Assembly: GCA_001598975.1 (NCBI GenBank)
Contig: BBXU01003072.1
Location: 1 to 19,508, forward strand
Source of the DNA: Parachlorella kessleri
Lineage: Eukaryota; Chlorophyta; Trebouxiophyceae; Chlorellales; Chlorellaceae
DNA: 19,508 nucleotides
Direction: 5' to 3'
Shown one piece after another: positions 8,931 to 18,638 of the stretch; within the stretch, counting starts at the first letter, position 1; each line of letters starts with the position of its first letter. The notes under the pieces were generated by a model. That model saw only the letters and a list, made by a program, of their open reading frames with translations, was not told where the DNA came from and did no database searches. A program made the translations under genes and the position numbers.

Positions 8931-11900
8931 ATGATGGCTACAAATAGAAGGATAACGCTCGGCACTCATGGAGCCCACAACTCACGCGCAATTAGACAGG
9001 CAGCAGCAATGTCCAGTGGCCTGCCTGATTTTGTGAGTACGATAAGGTTGTGCGTTGTAAGTGCCGTGGATATATTACCGACAGTGGCCACTCTCGACCA
9101 GAGTGCGCCAAGCCTGTGACATGTGGGCGCCGGAATCGGATACTTCACTAACACTGTAAGCTCCGGCTGTGGTCCACATCAAGCGGGCCTGTCAGTCGGT
9201 ACGAGCATGATGGCTTTGGCTCCCCAGCCAAGGCACTGGCTTCTACGTGGCGGACCACATGCGGCATGGCCAGTTCGCTGTAAGTGCGTCGGCTGCAGCT
9301 TGCGATGCAACTAGTGCCAAACGCCATCAGGTTCACTTTAAAGGATAGATGGTCCAATTCATGCAGGGCCAGTCGCTGGGGGAGCCAGCCTGTACCCAGG
9401 GTTGCCCCCTACCTCAGCCAGGCAACGGGCTGTGTCATGCAGAGCTGGGGACAGTAAAGGCGAAGGATACCTTACCCCTCCCCTACAGGTGAGTATTAAT
9501 GCCCTGTCAGTGTGTCTCAGCATGAAGACCTAAGGTGCAGACCTGCCAGGGCGCCAGGTAACAAGGCGCCAAGTGGGAGGGCACCAGAAGGCACAGTTGT
9601 GTTGTGGGTTTTGTTGTGCCGTTGCTTGAAGCCCTTTTTGAAGGAGTACCTCAAGCTCATCTCTCTTTCTGAGACTTCGAGCTGCGCCTATGATCAGTTT
9701 CTGCTAGAAGTACAGCTAGATTAGGGTCTGGGTCTGCCAAGCGCGCATTGTCACAATAATGTTGACGTGAAGTTCAGGTCTTTCCCTCTCCCGCCGTGAC
9801 AGGTGACCAAGCTGGAGGCGTTGACTGGGGAGGAGCGTATGCCTGCCCCCCTTTGGTCCACTTTCTGCGGCACCAGCAATGGGCTCTGGGTGGGCACAAC
9901 AGCGGCATACAACCCTTACACCGGTAGGTGCGTGCAATGGCTGCAGGCTGTGCTGCTGTCCAGGTCTCACGCTAAAAGGTTGCAGACGTGTGACAATGCA
10001 AGGCCGGCCGTGACTTTCTGGCTTGTGTGTAAGGTGGGGAGTCCCCGCTGCATCAGTGGGGAGTTCTTCTCGTCACCATCGCATATGCAGATAAGGTGCA
10101 CTGCTTGTGAGAGAGATCATGATACAGGCGGTTCTCTCCGACCTTGGGGGCTTCTTTACTGCAGTATCCCAGTGGGAGTGACTAATTAATCCAGTGCACT
10201 GTGCGACAAAGCAGGTGATGCGGAGCCGGTGAGCGTTGACAGCAAGGGTGCCAAGGTGCTGCAGCAGGGCACATGCGTGGTGGAGCAAAGGGTGCAGCTG
10301 GATGGCAGGGACTGCATACTACGGTGTGTGAGCTTGTGTGCATGAGCATGTCTGCCCCTGTTCGGCATATTGCTGGGATTCGACCCTATGTGAGTACTGT
10401 AGGATTCATTGGGGTCTGTGAGAGCAGGATGGCTGCAGTGGTGCACATGATGTCAGCCCTCAGTTGCTCTATGTGATTGGTGAGGATGCACCTCCTAAAT
10501 CTATACCACCTCTTGTTTCATGAGCGTAACTCCGTGGCCTGCCATAACCATGCCTGTTTGCTTGCAGGCATCGTGCTCACACAGATGATGAGGAGGCCTT
10601 CCATGTGGCGTTGCACCAGGCCAGCAGTCTACAGTTTACCACCACAGACAGCAACAGCACTAGCAGCACGGTTGGCAGCGGCGGCAGCGGCAGCCCAGCA
10701 GGGCAGCAAGCCAGCAGCAGTGACAGCAGTGTCAGCGGCGTCCGCTGGGTCGAGGAGGTGCTGGAGCGTGGTCAGGAGGGGCTTTGCATATTTGATGGTG
10801 GTTCTTACACCTCTGGACCGGTCACAGTGGGTGAGCCCCCCTTGCACAGGAGACCCTTTCTCATTAGAAGCAGTAGTGCCGGCCCTGGCCGGGGTTGGCT
10901 ACATGCTGGGTTTGGCACTGCGCCATGGATGCTCAACAGTACCTCCAGCTGTCGCCAGGCGTTTTGTGCGTGCCCCCAAGTTTACCCTTGTTGAAAGAAT
11001 CGAAGTTTTCGTTACCCTTCAGCTTTAGCCAGGAGCACTTCGGCTTCACCTACATGGGTCCCCCCCTATTTACTAAACCCCGTCCTGCAGGTTTTGCCTC
11101 TGCTTCTCCCTTGCTACACAGCAGCACAGCAGAGCATGTGGTTCCCGAAGCGCTGCATGCATCCATGCTGCCAGCAGGCAGCACAACCTCAGCAGGGTTT
11201 ACAGGCGGCCACAGCGGTGACGATGGTGAAGCAGGCGAGGAGGGTCCCGATGAGGAGTGGGACGAGGAGTATGAAGAGGCCCTGGGTGTAGAGGAAGGGG
11301 GAGGTGAAAGTGAGGAAGATTTGGCTGATACAGAGCCACCTCCCGAGTTGGAGGGCAGTGTGGCGGACAGGTGAGCGAGTGGCTGGCCTGGCACGAAGCT
11401 GGAACGCCTGTACCATTGCAGAGTGATCCTGCAGCCAGGCACCTTTGGTTGCAGCCTGTGCAGTAGGGATGCCGCCTGTCATGTTTGGTGGGGTTGCTGT
11501 GGCTCGAGCGCATTCGATGTATTGTGACGAGTGCAGCAGTGACCGAGGGGCCCAAAGTGGCAACCTACGCCTTTACTCTACTGCGCCGCGCTGTCATTAC
11601 CTTCCCAGGGGGTTGTGTAGTGTTGATTGCAGCAGCCAGGACCCTCTTTCACTCGCTGGTGGTGTGTAGGGTTACCACAGTAAGCGAGTGGTGCCTGCAG
11701 TCAGGCAGCGAGCACCGCGTGCGGCTGCAGCTCACGCTTTCTACCGCAGGTGAGTGACAAGCCGGGATTCTGGGTATGCACTTTCATGGGCATGGCTTTG
11801 GTGCTCTGTGCTGATAAACATCCCACGCGGTGTGATCCAGGATATCCTCTGTGTGCGAGCCGCGCTTTGCGACAGTTTTGTGCTGGGACGGTCAAAGCAT

Positions 11901-13250
11901 GGAGGTACAAGGCCTTTCGATCAGCGGTGTCCATGCAAGTTACTGCTCCAATCAGCGATGCCCCTGTTCCTGGGGCCACTAAGTTCAGTGTTGCAGTCAT
12001 GCTGACCCGACCCGACCCAGCCCTCTCAGCCAGCCCACCCACCCGCCCGTTGCAGGCGGTCTTGACGGGTGCGAGTTGGATGTGGAGGTGCTGCGGGTGG
12101 CGCTAGCGAGGGAGCAGTGGGAGGGGCTGCCCGGGACCTATTGCCCCAATGCTGCGCAGCAGGCAGCCATGTCGCTTGCGGGGCCCCCAGGGTGAGCGTG
12201 GCTTGGACCGTCCCGCTATGCTGGCATCTGTGGGACTATCTGCATGACCCCCAGCGTGCAAGCCAGATTCCCTGCCTGTACCAAGGTGGATGGGCAAGGG
12301 ATAAAGGCCAATAGGGGCACTTTTGAGGTTGATGACTGGCACCACTTTGTTGGCTTGGATTATTTACTTGTGGGAAACTTTTCGAATACACACCAGTGTG
12401 CTATTAGTAAGGGTGGCAGGGGTTGGGAACAGAGAGATAGGGGCTGGCTGCACTGGCAGGGCTGTATGTAAGTATCCTTCAGAGTCTTGTCTAAGTTTTG
12501 ATCCAGCTCACTGACTCATGAAGGTCTATGCTGTTGCAGGCCTCGGCTTAGCCAGAGGGACCTTACTGGGGAGTGGCGAGTGTTTGCGATTGACAGCATC
12601 ACAGGTCAGGACCTGTGGACCATGCTGGAGCTGCTGGTTGACTTTGGACCGCTAGTTGCCTGCCGTTGCATGATCCGAAGCACAATAAGGTGGGCTGAAC
12701 AGCCCAAGTCTTAGCCGCGGGGAAGCCAACACATTATTGTGGATGTTTATAATAATGTGGTGCACTCTGCAACGCTTACTAGGGCGCATTGTGAGAGGCT
12801 GGGCACCTTCTTGTCGTGTCCTCATCTCCCTCGCTCCCTGTTGCAGTTGAAGACGTAAGCATGGAAACGGGTCTGCTCACCCGCATGCCCTTCTACAGCA
12901 CACAGGAATCAAGGCAGCGGGTCCAGCGATCAGGGCAGCAGAAGCGCTCAGGCAGCAGCGGTGATGATGAGGTGGATGAAGTTGATGGGGCAGTGCTGTG
13001 GCTGCCACACGGGGTTGGGCTCACGCTACGCATGACTTGGCCTGATGAGATCAGTGGCGAAGGGCGGCCTAAGGCAGAAGACGGCCATGCTAATGGCAAC
13101 GGCAGCCGGCCAACAGCAGCAGCTTTGCCGGGGCTGGCTGTGGGTGTCACCTGGGCACCAGAGTACGGGACTGTGCTGACAATGACTCGGCACTACTCAG
13201 AGCAAGGTGACCTGCAGCGAGTTACATACAGCACAGCAGTGCGGGCATAG
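8931..13250 (+). CDS. Putative chloroplast protein resembling the DUF3598 family
   Basis: Phase-consistent exons: 8931-9032, 9228-9279, 9367-9488, 9803-9923, 10215-10323, 10568-10830, 11091-11370, 11422-11462, 11681-11749, 12056-12191, 12540-12604 and 12847-13250, about 587 aa. The N-terminus is a transit peptide with a cleavage-like RQRAVSCRAGDSKGEG (exon 3). An alternative start is the ATG at 9207, joining the same exon 3. Family blocks in order are LWSTFCGTSNGLWVG (about 109-123), GLCIFDGGSYTSGPV (compare the FEDGSFSQG motif of cyanobacterial/plant DUF3598), HRVRLQLTL with LDVEVLRVALAREQWEG, LTGEWRVFAID, and LWLPHGVG (504-511) with GLAVGVTWAPEYGTVLTMTR. These suggest repeated lipocalin-like beta modules. 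No enzymatic function is known to me. A Ser/Gly insert lies in exon 6 and an acidic tract in exon 7 (DEEWDEEYEEALGVEE). The borders of exons 7-9 are the least certain: an exon beginning near 11533 would also keep phase. The 12604 exon uses a weak GTCAGG donor. No TGTAA follows the stop. Confidence 0.8.
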
Positions 13251-13864
13251 GTCTCGCATTGCGGAGGACCCTGTATTGTAGCCTCAAATCCTTTGTTCGT
13301 GAGCGGTGTCTAGTTGGATGGTTACAATATGTAGACTAAGACCCTGCCAGTGCGTCACTTGCTGAGAATAACCTCATCGTCTGAAGGCCTGGGCTAGCCA
13401 TAATAGACCAAAGAACCTAAGAACATATGTTTTCGCTTCGGTAAGCTCACATATACTGCAGACTGCAGAGCATGGCAGCACCAGTAATAGTGGGAGAGGC
13501 GCTCAAAAATATTTCTATATCATGAGCTCCAAGCAAGGTGTAGGTGAAGCAGCACCTCCGAGCACAAAAGACCTGCTCCAGAGGTACCAGACCTGCTCAC
13601 TCACGCCCGGGTGACCCTCAAGAAGATATGATAAGAAGACTTACACATGAAGCAGTACAAAGAGTTCTCTCAAGTGATACCGAAACAAAAAGCGCCCCAG
13701 GAAGCAACCAGCAAAGTACCAGAAAGCTAATACAGAATCAGCGGCTCATACCTTGTCCCCATACCTTGCAGTGTGTGGGCTGAAGGTAGGTCCACTAGCT
13801 AGCAGGCGAAACCATCGACACATGCAAACAGGCCAATGCTTGTTGAGGTTTCATGGGCAGGTTG
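13251..13864. other. Convergent intergenic region
   Basis: No exon is recognised between the stops of the DUF3598-like gene (+) and the CxxCxGxG gene (-). A minus-strand TGTAA at 13641-13645 fits the latter. No plus-strand TGTAA is present, so the + transcript may use a variant signal. The frame 13544-13783 (+) has no motif. Confidence 0.6.
13641..13645 (-). terminator. TGTAA poly(A) signal of the CxxCxGxG gene (candidate)
   Basis: TTACA on + reads TGTAA on the minus strand, about 220 nt after the stop at 13865, a normal 3'UTR length. Confidence 0.5.
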
Positions 13865-15439
13865 TTAGTGATGTCTATGCCGCGGCCGTGTCACATGCTG
13901 TGCTGCGCTGCGGTGCTTTTTGGCGGCCGACTTGGGCTCCACTGGTACCGGCCGCGCTAATGTGTAGTAGGCCTCGTTATCCTCTGCATCCTGGACTGGC
14001 TCCACATTGCTGGAGGTGTGCCGCACATACCCTGGAACACCAGGCAGCAGGCGACACATATCATCACAGACCTCAAACATAACCCTAAACACTCTACCAT
14101 ATGCTGCTATCCGCTGAAGCCTGAGAAGTGAAAACCAACGTGTACAAATCGCAGCTCATAGCACGGTTGGGCGCCAACATCCCCAACATATGCTGTTCCA
14201 CAGCTGCTCTACCAACAGAGCAGCCGCATATGCAAGGTTCCTTGTGAAGCAGTGACACCCGCACAGCTTCCAGCTGTGGGCCTGGCCTGGTGCTCCCCAG
14301 GAGCTGCGCTCACTGTCAGTCTCCGCCACAACACAACACCCAGCTCCTCGGCTTCCTTACCTAGGCCAGTGCACTGCAGGCAGATGCATTTTGTGCGGCG
14401 GCCCCGCCGACCGCTCATAACCACGACGCCCGAGCCAAAGCAGGCGCGGCACTTGGTCTCCCATACATGTATCTTCGTCTGCAGAAGTCAGGCCATTTCG
14501 GTCACCAGAAACTAAAGCGCTGTACACGGCTGCAATACACAGAAACACTTCCAGTGAACAGCCTCAGCATATCATCACAACTCACACTGCAACCCTTCAT
14601 CACAGTGTTAAAGACAGAACAGCCGCGTAGCGGTCTATGCCACATCATGGGCTGCGGTCCATGATGTGCAACCGAGGGCGTCTCCTTAACCCATGCCCCT
14701 GGCTGGTGTCCTGGGTTCTCCCAGGGCACCACTCAAGGCACGGCTACGGCTGTGCTCTTGAGGCCTGGGCGTATTTATTTATTTATTTAGCGGTCTATGT
14801 AGGCGCTCGTGAAACAACAGGGATTTTGGAACTTGCACGGCAGTGACGATCTCCCAGAAAAGAATGCACAACCCACCTCACCTTGCACAGCGCCTTCTCA
14901 GGATCACAGCCCTCGTCCTCAGGCGTCAAGGTCTGCAAGCAAGCTTTGACTGCTCAACTCTTCCTAAACAAAGGAAGGGGTCCCACCTGAAACAGTTAAA
15001 TTTTCGACACACGGCCGACCATGACAACTTGTGGGCTTGAAGCTTGCGTGCGACAAATAGTCCTCCGCAACAATCCGCACCTTGCCATCGGGGGGCAGCT
15101 TCTCAAAGGGCCGAAAGAGTGAGGATGCTATGTGTGGCTTCCTGCAAAAGTAACCAGCCGTTGGCAGCCTCTGGGCCTGCACTCCCCTGGTCAGCAGAAA
15201 GGCAAACCACAGGCTAGTCAGCCACCATACCCGTTCTGGAGGTAGAGAGGGTCGTCGCTGCCCTGGCCAGCACTAGGGGACGCCTCTGCAGCACACCATC
15301 GCCGCCGCTGCCGCCGCTGCTGCCATGGGTTGGCATGCTGTTGCAGGGTTATTGAGGCACGGCCGCGTGTGATCAGGTTTAAAAGCGTGCTTCGAGCCTG
15401 GGGCCTAACAAACGGTTGTGCCAGCATCATCGTTGTCAT
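13865..15439 (-). CDS. Plastid-targeted protein with two CxxCxGxG zinc-type motifs (DnaJ-like cysteine-rich)
   Basis: Exons 15439-15231, 15141-15081, 14932-14882, 14478-14361 and 14031-13865 (stop TAA) join in phase, giving 201 aa. An upstream in-frame ATG at 15556 would add 39 residues. The first 50 or so residues (MTTMMLAQPFVRPQARSTLL; RRQRRRWCAAEAS) form an Arg/Ser-rich transit peptide. Exon 4 carries TKCRACFGSG (Cys117, Cys120) and CICLQCTGLG (Cys138, Cys140, Cys143) around the basic loop SGRRGRRTK. These two CxxCxGxG halves could bind one zinc as in the DnaJ cysteine-rich domain. No J domain is visible. Plant plastid proteins of this kind (BSD2/PSA2-like) assist Rubisco or photosystem assembly, so a chaperone or assembly role is only inferred. 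The tail ends in a His/Arg cluster, RPRHRHH. The end of exon 2 is uncertain. Donor GTGCGG at 15080 is the only good site that keeps phase with exon 3, although a coding-like stretch (VRIVAEDYLSHASFKP) continues past it. Intron 3 carries a retroposon. Confidence 0.8.
14628..14799 (+). mobile_element. SINE-like or truncated non-LTR retroposon, copy A, with 12-bp target-site duplication
   Basis: The element body plus tail (14640-14787, 148 bp) is flanked by identical 12-bp direct repeats TAGCGGTCTATG at 14628-14639 and 14788-14799. It ends in a (TATT)n tail (14772-14787) preceded by GAGGCCTGGGCG. This layout is the mark of target-primed reverse transcription. It matches the reverse complement of copy B across the whole body, with blocks such as CTTAACCCA(T/C)GCCCCTGGC and AGGCCTGGGCGTATTT nearly identical. 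The element lies in intron 3 (14479-14881) of the CxxCxGxG gene, in antisense orientation. No convincing Pol III A and B boxes were found, so a tRNA origin is not shown; it could be the 3' stub of a LINE. Confidence 0.82.
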
Positions 15440-15556
15440 GACAACACGGAGCCGTCTCCCATTAAACAGTGGAAATGCTACAAGGAAGGCAGCCACATGC
15501 ATGACTGTTAGTTTGTTGTGTTCAGGGTTGTTCACTGCCACGTGGACGGGCGCCAC

Positions 15557-16400
15557 CGGGTGACTAAGGATGCTGGACTGTGTCGCCAGTGCTTTCCCTT
15601 CGAGGCAGCCCAGCCGGTGCGGTTATGGCAACAATGCATCCTGCCCCCTACACCTTGGGACGAGCGTCTTTGAGTTACAACTTGTTGCACTGCGAGGCTG
15701 TATCTATATATTCCAAGATCTGGGAAACCCTGCTGGACAACGACGCTCTTGATCTGCTAGCGACGATGCAGATGACATCCAAGTAAACTATGTGACGAGA
15801 AAACCGCTGCCCCTCCTGCGCAGCACGTGTGGGACATGTGTGCAACAGTTAGTGGCTCATCGTGCTTGGGACTCAACCCCAAAGTGGCCAGTGCAACCCC
15901 GCACGCGGACAACTATGGCGGCGTGCTTGGCCGCCATGGGGTTGTCTCTCGCAATGCAGAGGGCAGAGGGCGAGCGTGAAAGCTGCTCACGATTTGTACA
16001 ACCCAAAGCTTGCCGATCGCCTTCTTCCATTGCAGGGCAACAAGGAAGCTGTTATAGTGCAACACCATGGCAGGGCTGCGCAACCACAACTCCAGCACAT
16101 GTCACCCACATCAGGGCTGCACTCGATTGTATCCTGATGCGGGGCCAGCGGATGTCCTTCCTGCATGACTGCTGGGTGTGTCGCAATGCAACCGGGCACG
16201 GAGGTCCGCGACCACCACTCGGTCCTCGCAGCTTGCGGCTGCACCTGACAGCAATAGCAGCTAAGCGGGCAATGCACCCCACCGCCGGACCCTTGCCCCG
16301 CGCCCTGACAACGATGTAGACATGCTCAGGCTGGGGTTGCAGGTCGAATTGCACCCCAACCCTAAACCCTTAGCCGTCAACCTCCCCTGCATGATCGCCC
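15557..16400. other. Gene-poor stretch with short coding-like fragments, no intact gene
   Basis: A short frame at 15625-15786 (+, 53 codons, opens MATMHPAPYTLGRASLSYNL, stop TAA) has fairly protein-like composition but no family match that I recognise. Downstream, protein-like segments occur in different frames: HADNYGGVLGRHGVVSRNAE near 15905-15965 and AAHDLYNPKLADRLLPLQ near 15980-16035. They could be exons of an unrecognised gene divergent from the CxxCxGxG gene, or decayed transposon coding sequence. I could not join them with consistent splice phases. Confidence 0.35.
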
Positions 16401-16401
16401 C

Positions 16402-16578
16402 GGCCCCAAAAATAAATAAATAAATAAACAAACAAATAAATAAATAAATACGCCCAGGCCTCGCCGTCCAGCCGTAGCTGGGCGCCGAGTGATGCCCAGT
16501 GGGCACCGGCCAGGGGCGTGGGTTAAGGGAGCGCCATCGGTTGTACCTCATGGGCATGTAGCCCACAAGGTGGCCCCA
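16402..16578 (-). mobile_element. Retroposon copy B (same family as copy A, opposite orientation)
   Basis: The body 16451-16573 reverse-complemented aligns with copy A end to end, and the tail is the AAAT/AAAC repeat at 16408-16450. GGCCCCA occurs at 16402-16408, next to the tail, and at 16572-16578, next to the inferred 5' end. It could be a 7-bp target-site duplication, but this is short enough to be chance. If copy B is a longer LINE end, its 5' limit would lie further right. Confidence 0.75.
16408..16450. repeat. (AAAT)n microsatellite forming the retroposon tail
   Basis: About ten AAAT/AAAC units, interrupted by AAAC AAAC in the middle. On the minus strand this reads (ATTT)n and directly follows the copy B body. 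The same motif ends copy A, so it is the element's 3' tail rather than an independent microsatellite. Confidence 0.9.
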
Positions 16579-17552
16579 GGCGCTACCGGGTGGTGGGCGA
16601 GGGTGGGTATGACCCACCCTGCCTCCTAGCCCAGCAAGAGTTAGTCCATGCCCTGGCGGGGGGTGCGCCGTGCTGAGATGGAGAAGCTGCCGTGGGGGAG
16701 ACGCTCCATGCTGCGGCGTGCCTTTACAATATGTCTTAGGGATGTGACGGCGTGAATGTGGAGCACCCCGGCCCCAACACCCCCACCCCCATGCCTTTTG
16801 TCCAGCCCTGGTTTGCAGCCGCCGTGCAACTTGAAGCCCGGCCACATGGCACCTTCACTGTATTGCATGCCCAAGGCGCCATATCAACATACCCGCCACC
16901 TTATCTCCTGCACCATCACTCAGCGGCCTAGCCCCATCTCTCACACCCAGTTTCCATGCCTCCCAACCCCGGCCCCAACCTCTCCCATGAAGCCTCAACA
17001 TGGGAGGCACTCACCACCGTCCCACAAAAAGCTACCTTAGACTTGGAGGAACAACCACAACCCCGGTAACCTTGGCTCTCGCGGCAATATTGGTCTTGGT
17101 ACAGCAAGCCAGACACGTGGGTGGCGGCATAGCCCGCAGGTCAGCCAAGCATCAGCTAAAAGGCCTGCCCATGCAATCACACGCCAGACCAAGCACGACA
17201 ACCATGCCATGCAGAGCGAGTGGTTGTTCAAATGGTTGATGAACTTATATTGTGACCAACCTCTACGCCTTACCGCCAACCGTAGCAAGCCCCAATGCGA
17301 TTGCTAGGCCCTCAGAATGCCCGCCCCGTTGATGGGCGCAAACAACAGTGTAGTAGAAGTATTACGATTAGCAACGGAGCAGCCCAAGGCTGCCCCGTCG
17401 GGCCCCTTCGTCCAACTGCTATCCCTCAAGGCGCAGATGAGAACAACAGTCATGGCTTCACCACTTGCGTGCAACCAACCAGGGCTACGGGCCGAGGGGC
17501 TGCATGCGCCATGCAACGCAACCCTCCTTCCGCTCACAGCTGCGGGGCGCTG
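16574..17552. other. Gene-free, probably repeat-derived DNA with one RT-like peptide fragment
   Basis: No exon structure was found. A perfect inverted repeat (9-bp arms AGGGTGGGT, 3-nt loop) lies at 16600-16620, just beyond copy B. The + frame 17361-17408 reads SITISNGAAQGCPVGPL, which resembles the QGCPLSPLLF motif of reverse transcriptases, but no other RT motif is in that frame. A short minus frame ending near 16644 (RRSMERLPHGSFSISARR) is unassigned. Confidence 0.4.
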
Positions 17553-17942
17553 TGCTACCGTCAATACGTCTTGGGGGGCCAGTAGTGACATAGCGGGCCA
17601 GTAGTGACATAGCGGGCCGGAGGGTCAGCCGACCTAAAAGGAAGGTGACTCCGACTATGGATGCATGCCGATTGTCGGCATGTTGCGCAAGGATTGTCAA
17701 CAAGCAATTTCGGGCCTTTTGGAGCTAGGCCTGAAAAATTCCAGTGAGTCGTCACGCTGCTACCGTCAATACGTCTTGGGGGGCCAGCAGTGACATAGCG
17801 GGCCGGAGGGTCAGCCGCCCTAAAAGGAAGGTGACCCCGACTATGGATGCATGCCGATTGTCGGCATGTTGCGCAAGGATTGTCAACAAGCAATTTCGGG
17901 CCTTTTGGAGCTAGGCCTGAAAAATTCCAGTGAGTCGTCACG
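17553..17942. repeat. Recent tandem duplication, unit about 186 bp, with a 19-bp sub-duplication in unit 1
   Basis: Unit 1 (17553-17757) and unit 2 (17758-17942) show only three substitutions by eye over about 185 aligned bases. Shared positions are offset by exactly 186 bp (for example 17664 and 17850). Unit 1 is 19 bp longer because AGTAGTGACATAGCGGGCC occurs twice in tandem (17581-17599 and 17600-17618). Each unit contains a hairpin CATGCCGA-TTG-TCGGCATG (17664-17682 and 17850-17868). Because 186 is divisible by 3, a minus-strand frame stays open across both units, but no protein family is recognised. Confidence 0.95.
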
Positions 17943-17951
17943 CCACAACGC

Positions 17952-18255
17952 GGCAATGACCAGATTCTCAGCCTTAACCACAGCTAGCAGTGGGTAAGCA
18001 GCGATGGCGTACCTGGTATTTTTGAGCTTGGTCAACGCCTTCGACGACATTCACTGCGTCCCCCTCGGGGTGGTGCTGCAAAGTGGCCCGCTTGAAGACC
18101 TGGTGCATTTGCTGGCAGACTTGCATCAAGATACTAAATGCCGTATGTGGGTGCGTAGTAGCTACAGTCAGCCCATTCGCATGGAGTTTGACGTGCAGCA
18201 GGGACCACATCCTCAAGGAGTTTCCCATCTGACACACATGCACCCCAGCCCCTGA
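17952..18255 (+). pseudogene. Degenerate non-LTR reverse-transcriptase fragment
   Basis: The frame from 18004 reads AYLVFLSLVNAFDDIH, which fits RT motif A (FLDLxxAFD with the catalytic Asp position altered to Ser-Leu-Val-Asn). It continues LEDLVHLLADLH, then SQPIRMEFDVQQGP, matching motif B (GVxQGCPLSP) with key residues lost. Upstream GNDQILSLNHS (17952-17987) resembles the DQIFxLR block that precedes motif A, but is in another frame and followed by a stop. The YADD motif is absent. The piece is therefore a frame-broken remnant of a LINE-type element, in opposite orientation to the retrotransposon segment at 18639-19508. Confidence 0.72.
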
Positions 18256-18638
18256 TCGAACCCCGGCCTATCTAGGCGACTTAGAGTAGCGCCCAAGTTG
18301 AGAAGTCAAGCTGCCATATCCACGAAAGCGAGGCTGGTGGGTCATGTGATGAGGAAGTGGTGGCCAGCTAGCAGCACTCGAGTGGTGCATGCCTCAACTG
18401 GTCACTTTCTGTGTGTTAATCCTAGCTATGTTTTCAATACCCAAGGTTGCCCTATTGTGGTTTAGTCTAGTCTAACAGCGTACCGCCACCTGACCATGCT
18501 GCCTTGAGTCCCCCAAATGGGGCCAACAAAAAGCCAGGATGTACTATGCCCACAAACCACAAGATCCAAGTACCAATTGTTAATGGCATGCACCACCCCA
18601 TCCGGACGGGGAAACCAACAATAAGCACAACCAACGGT
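18256..18638. other. Non-coding stretch between retroelement fragments
   Basis: No gene is seen. The part adjoining 18638 is presumably the 3'UTR of the minus-strand retrotransposon ORF. A B-box-like GGTTCGATC occurs on the minus strand near 18256-18264, but no tRNA fold surrounds it. Confidence 0.45.

Noticed and set aside
16352..16375. Interstitial telomere-like CCCTAAACCC
   Set aside because: It is just over one repeat unit and similar short matches occur by chance (for example near 14082); there is no array.
16261..16845. 194-codon minus-strand frame
   Set aside because: It crosses the (AAAT)n tail and retroposon copy B (it encodes an artificial YLFI-type repeat), so it is not a gene.
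17561..17956. 131-codon minus-strand frame spanning both tandem units as a repeat protein
   Set aside because: It stays open only because the unit length is a multiple of three. There is no family match and no start or splice context.
18254..18266. tRNA-like B box (GGTTCGATC on the minus strand)
   Set aside because: The flanks do not pair into a T-arm or acceptor stem, and there is no A box at the right distance.
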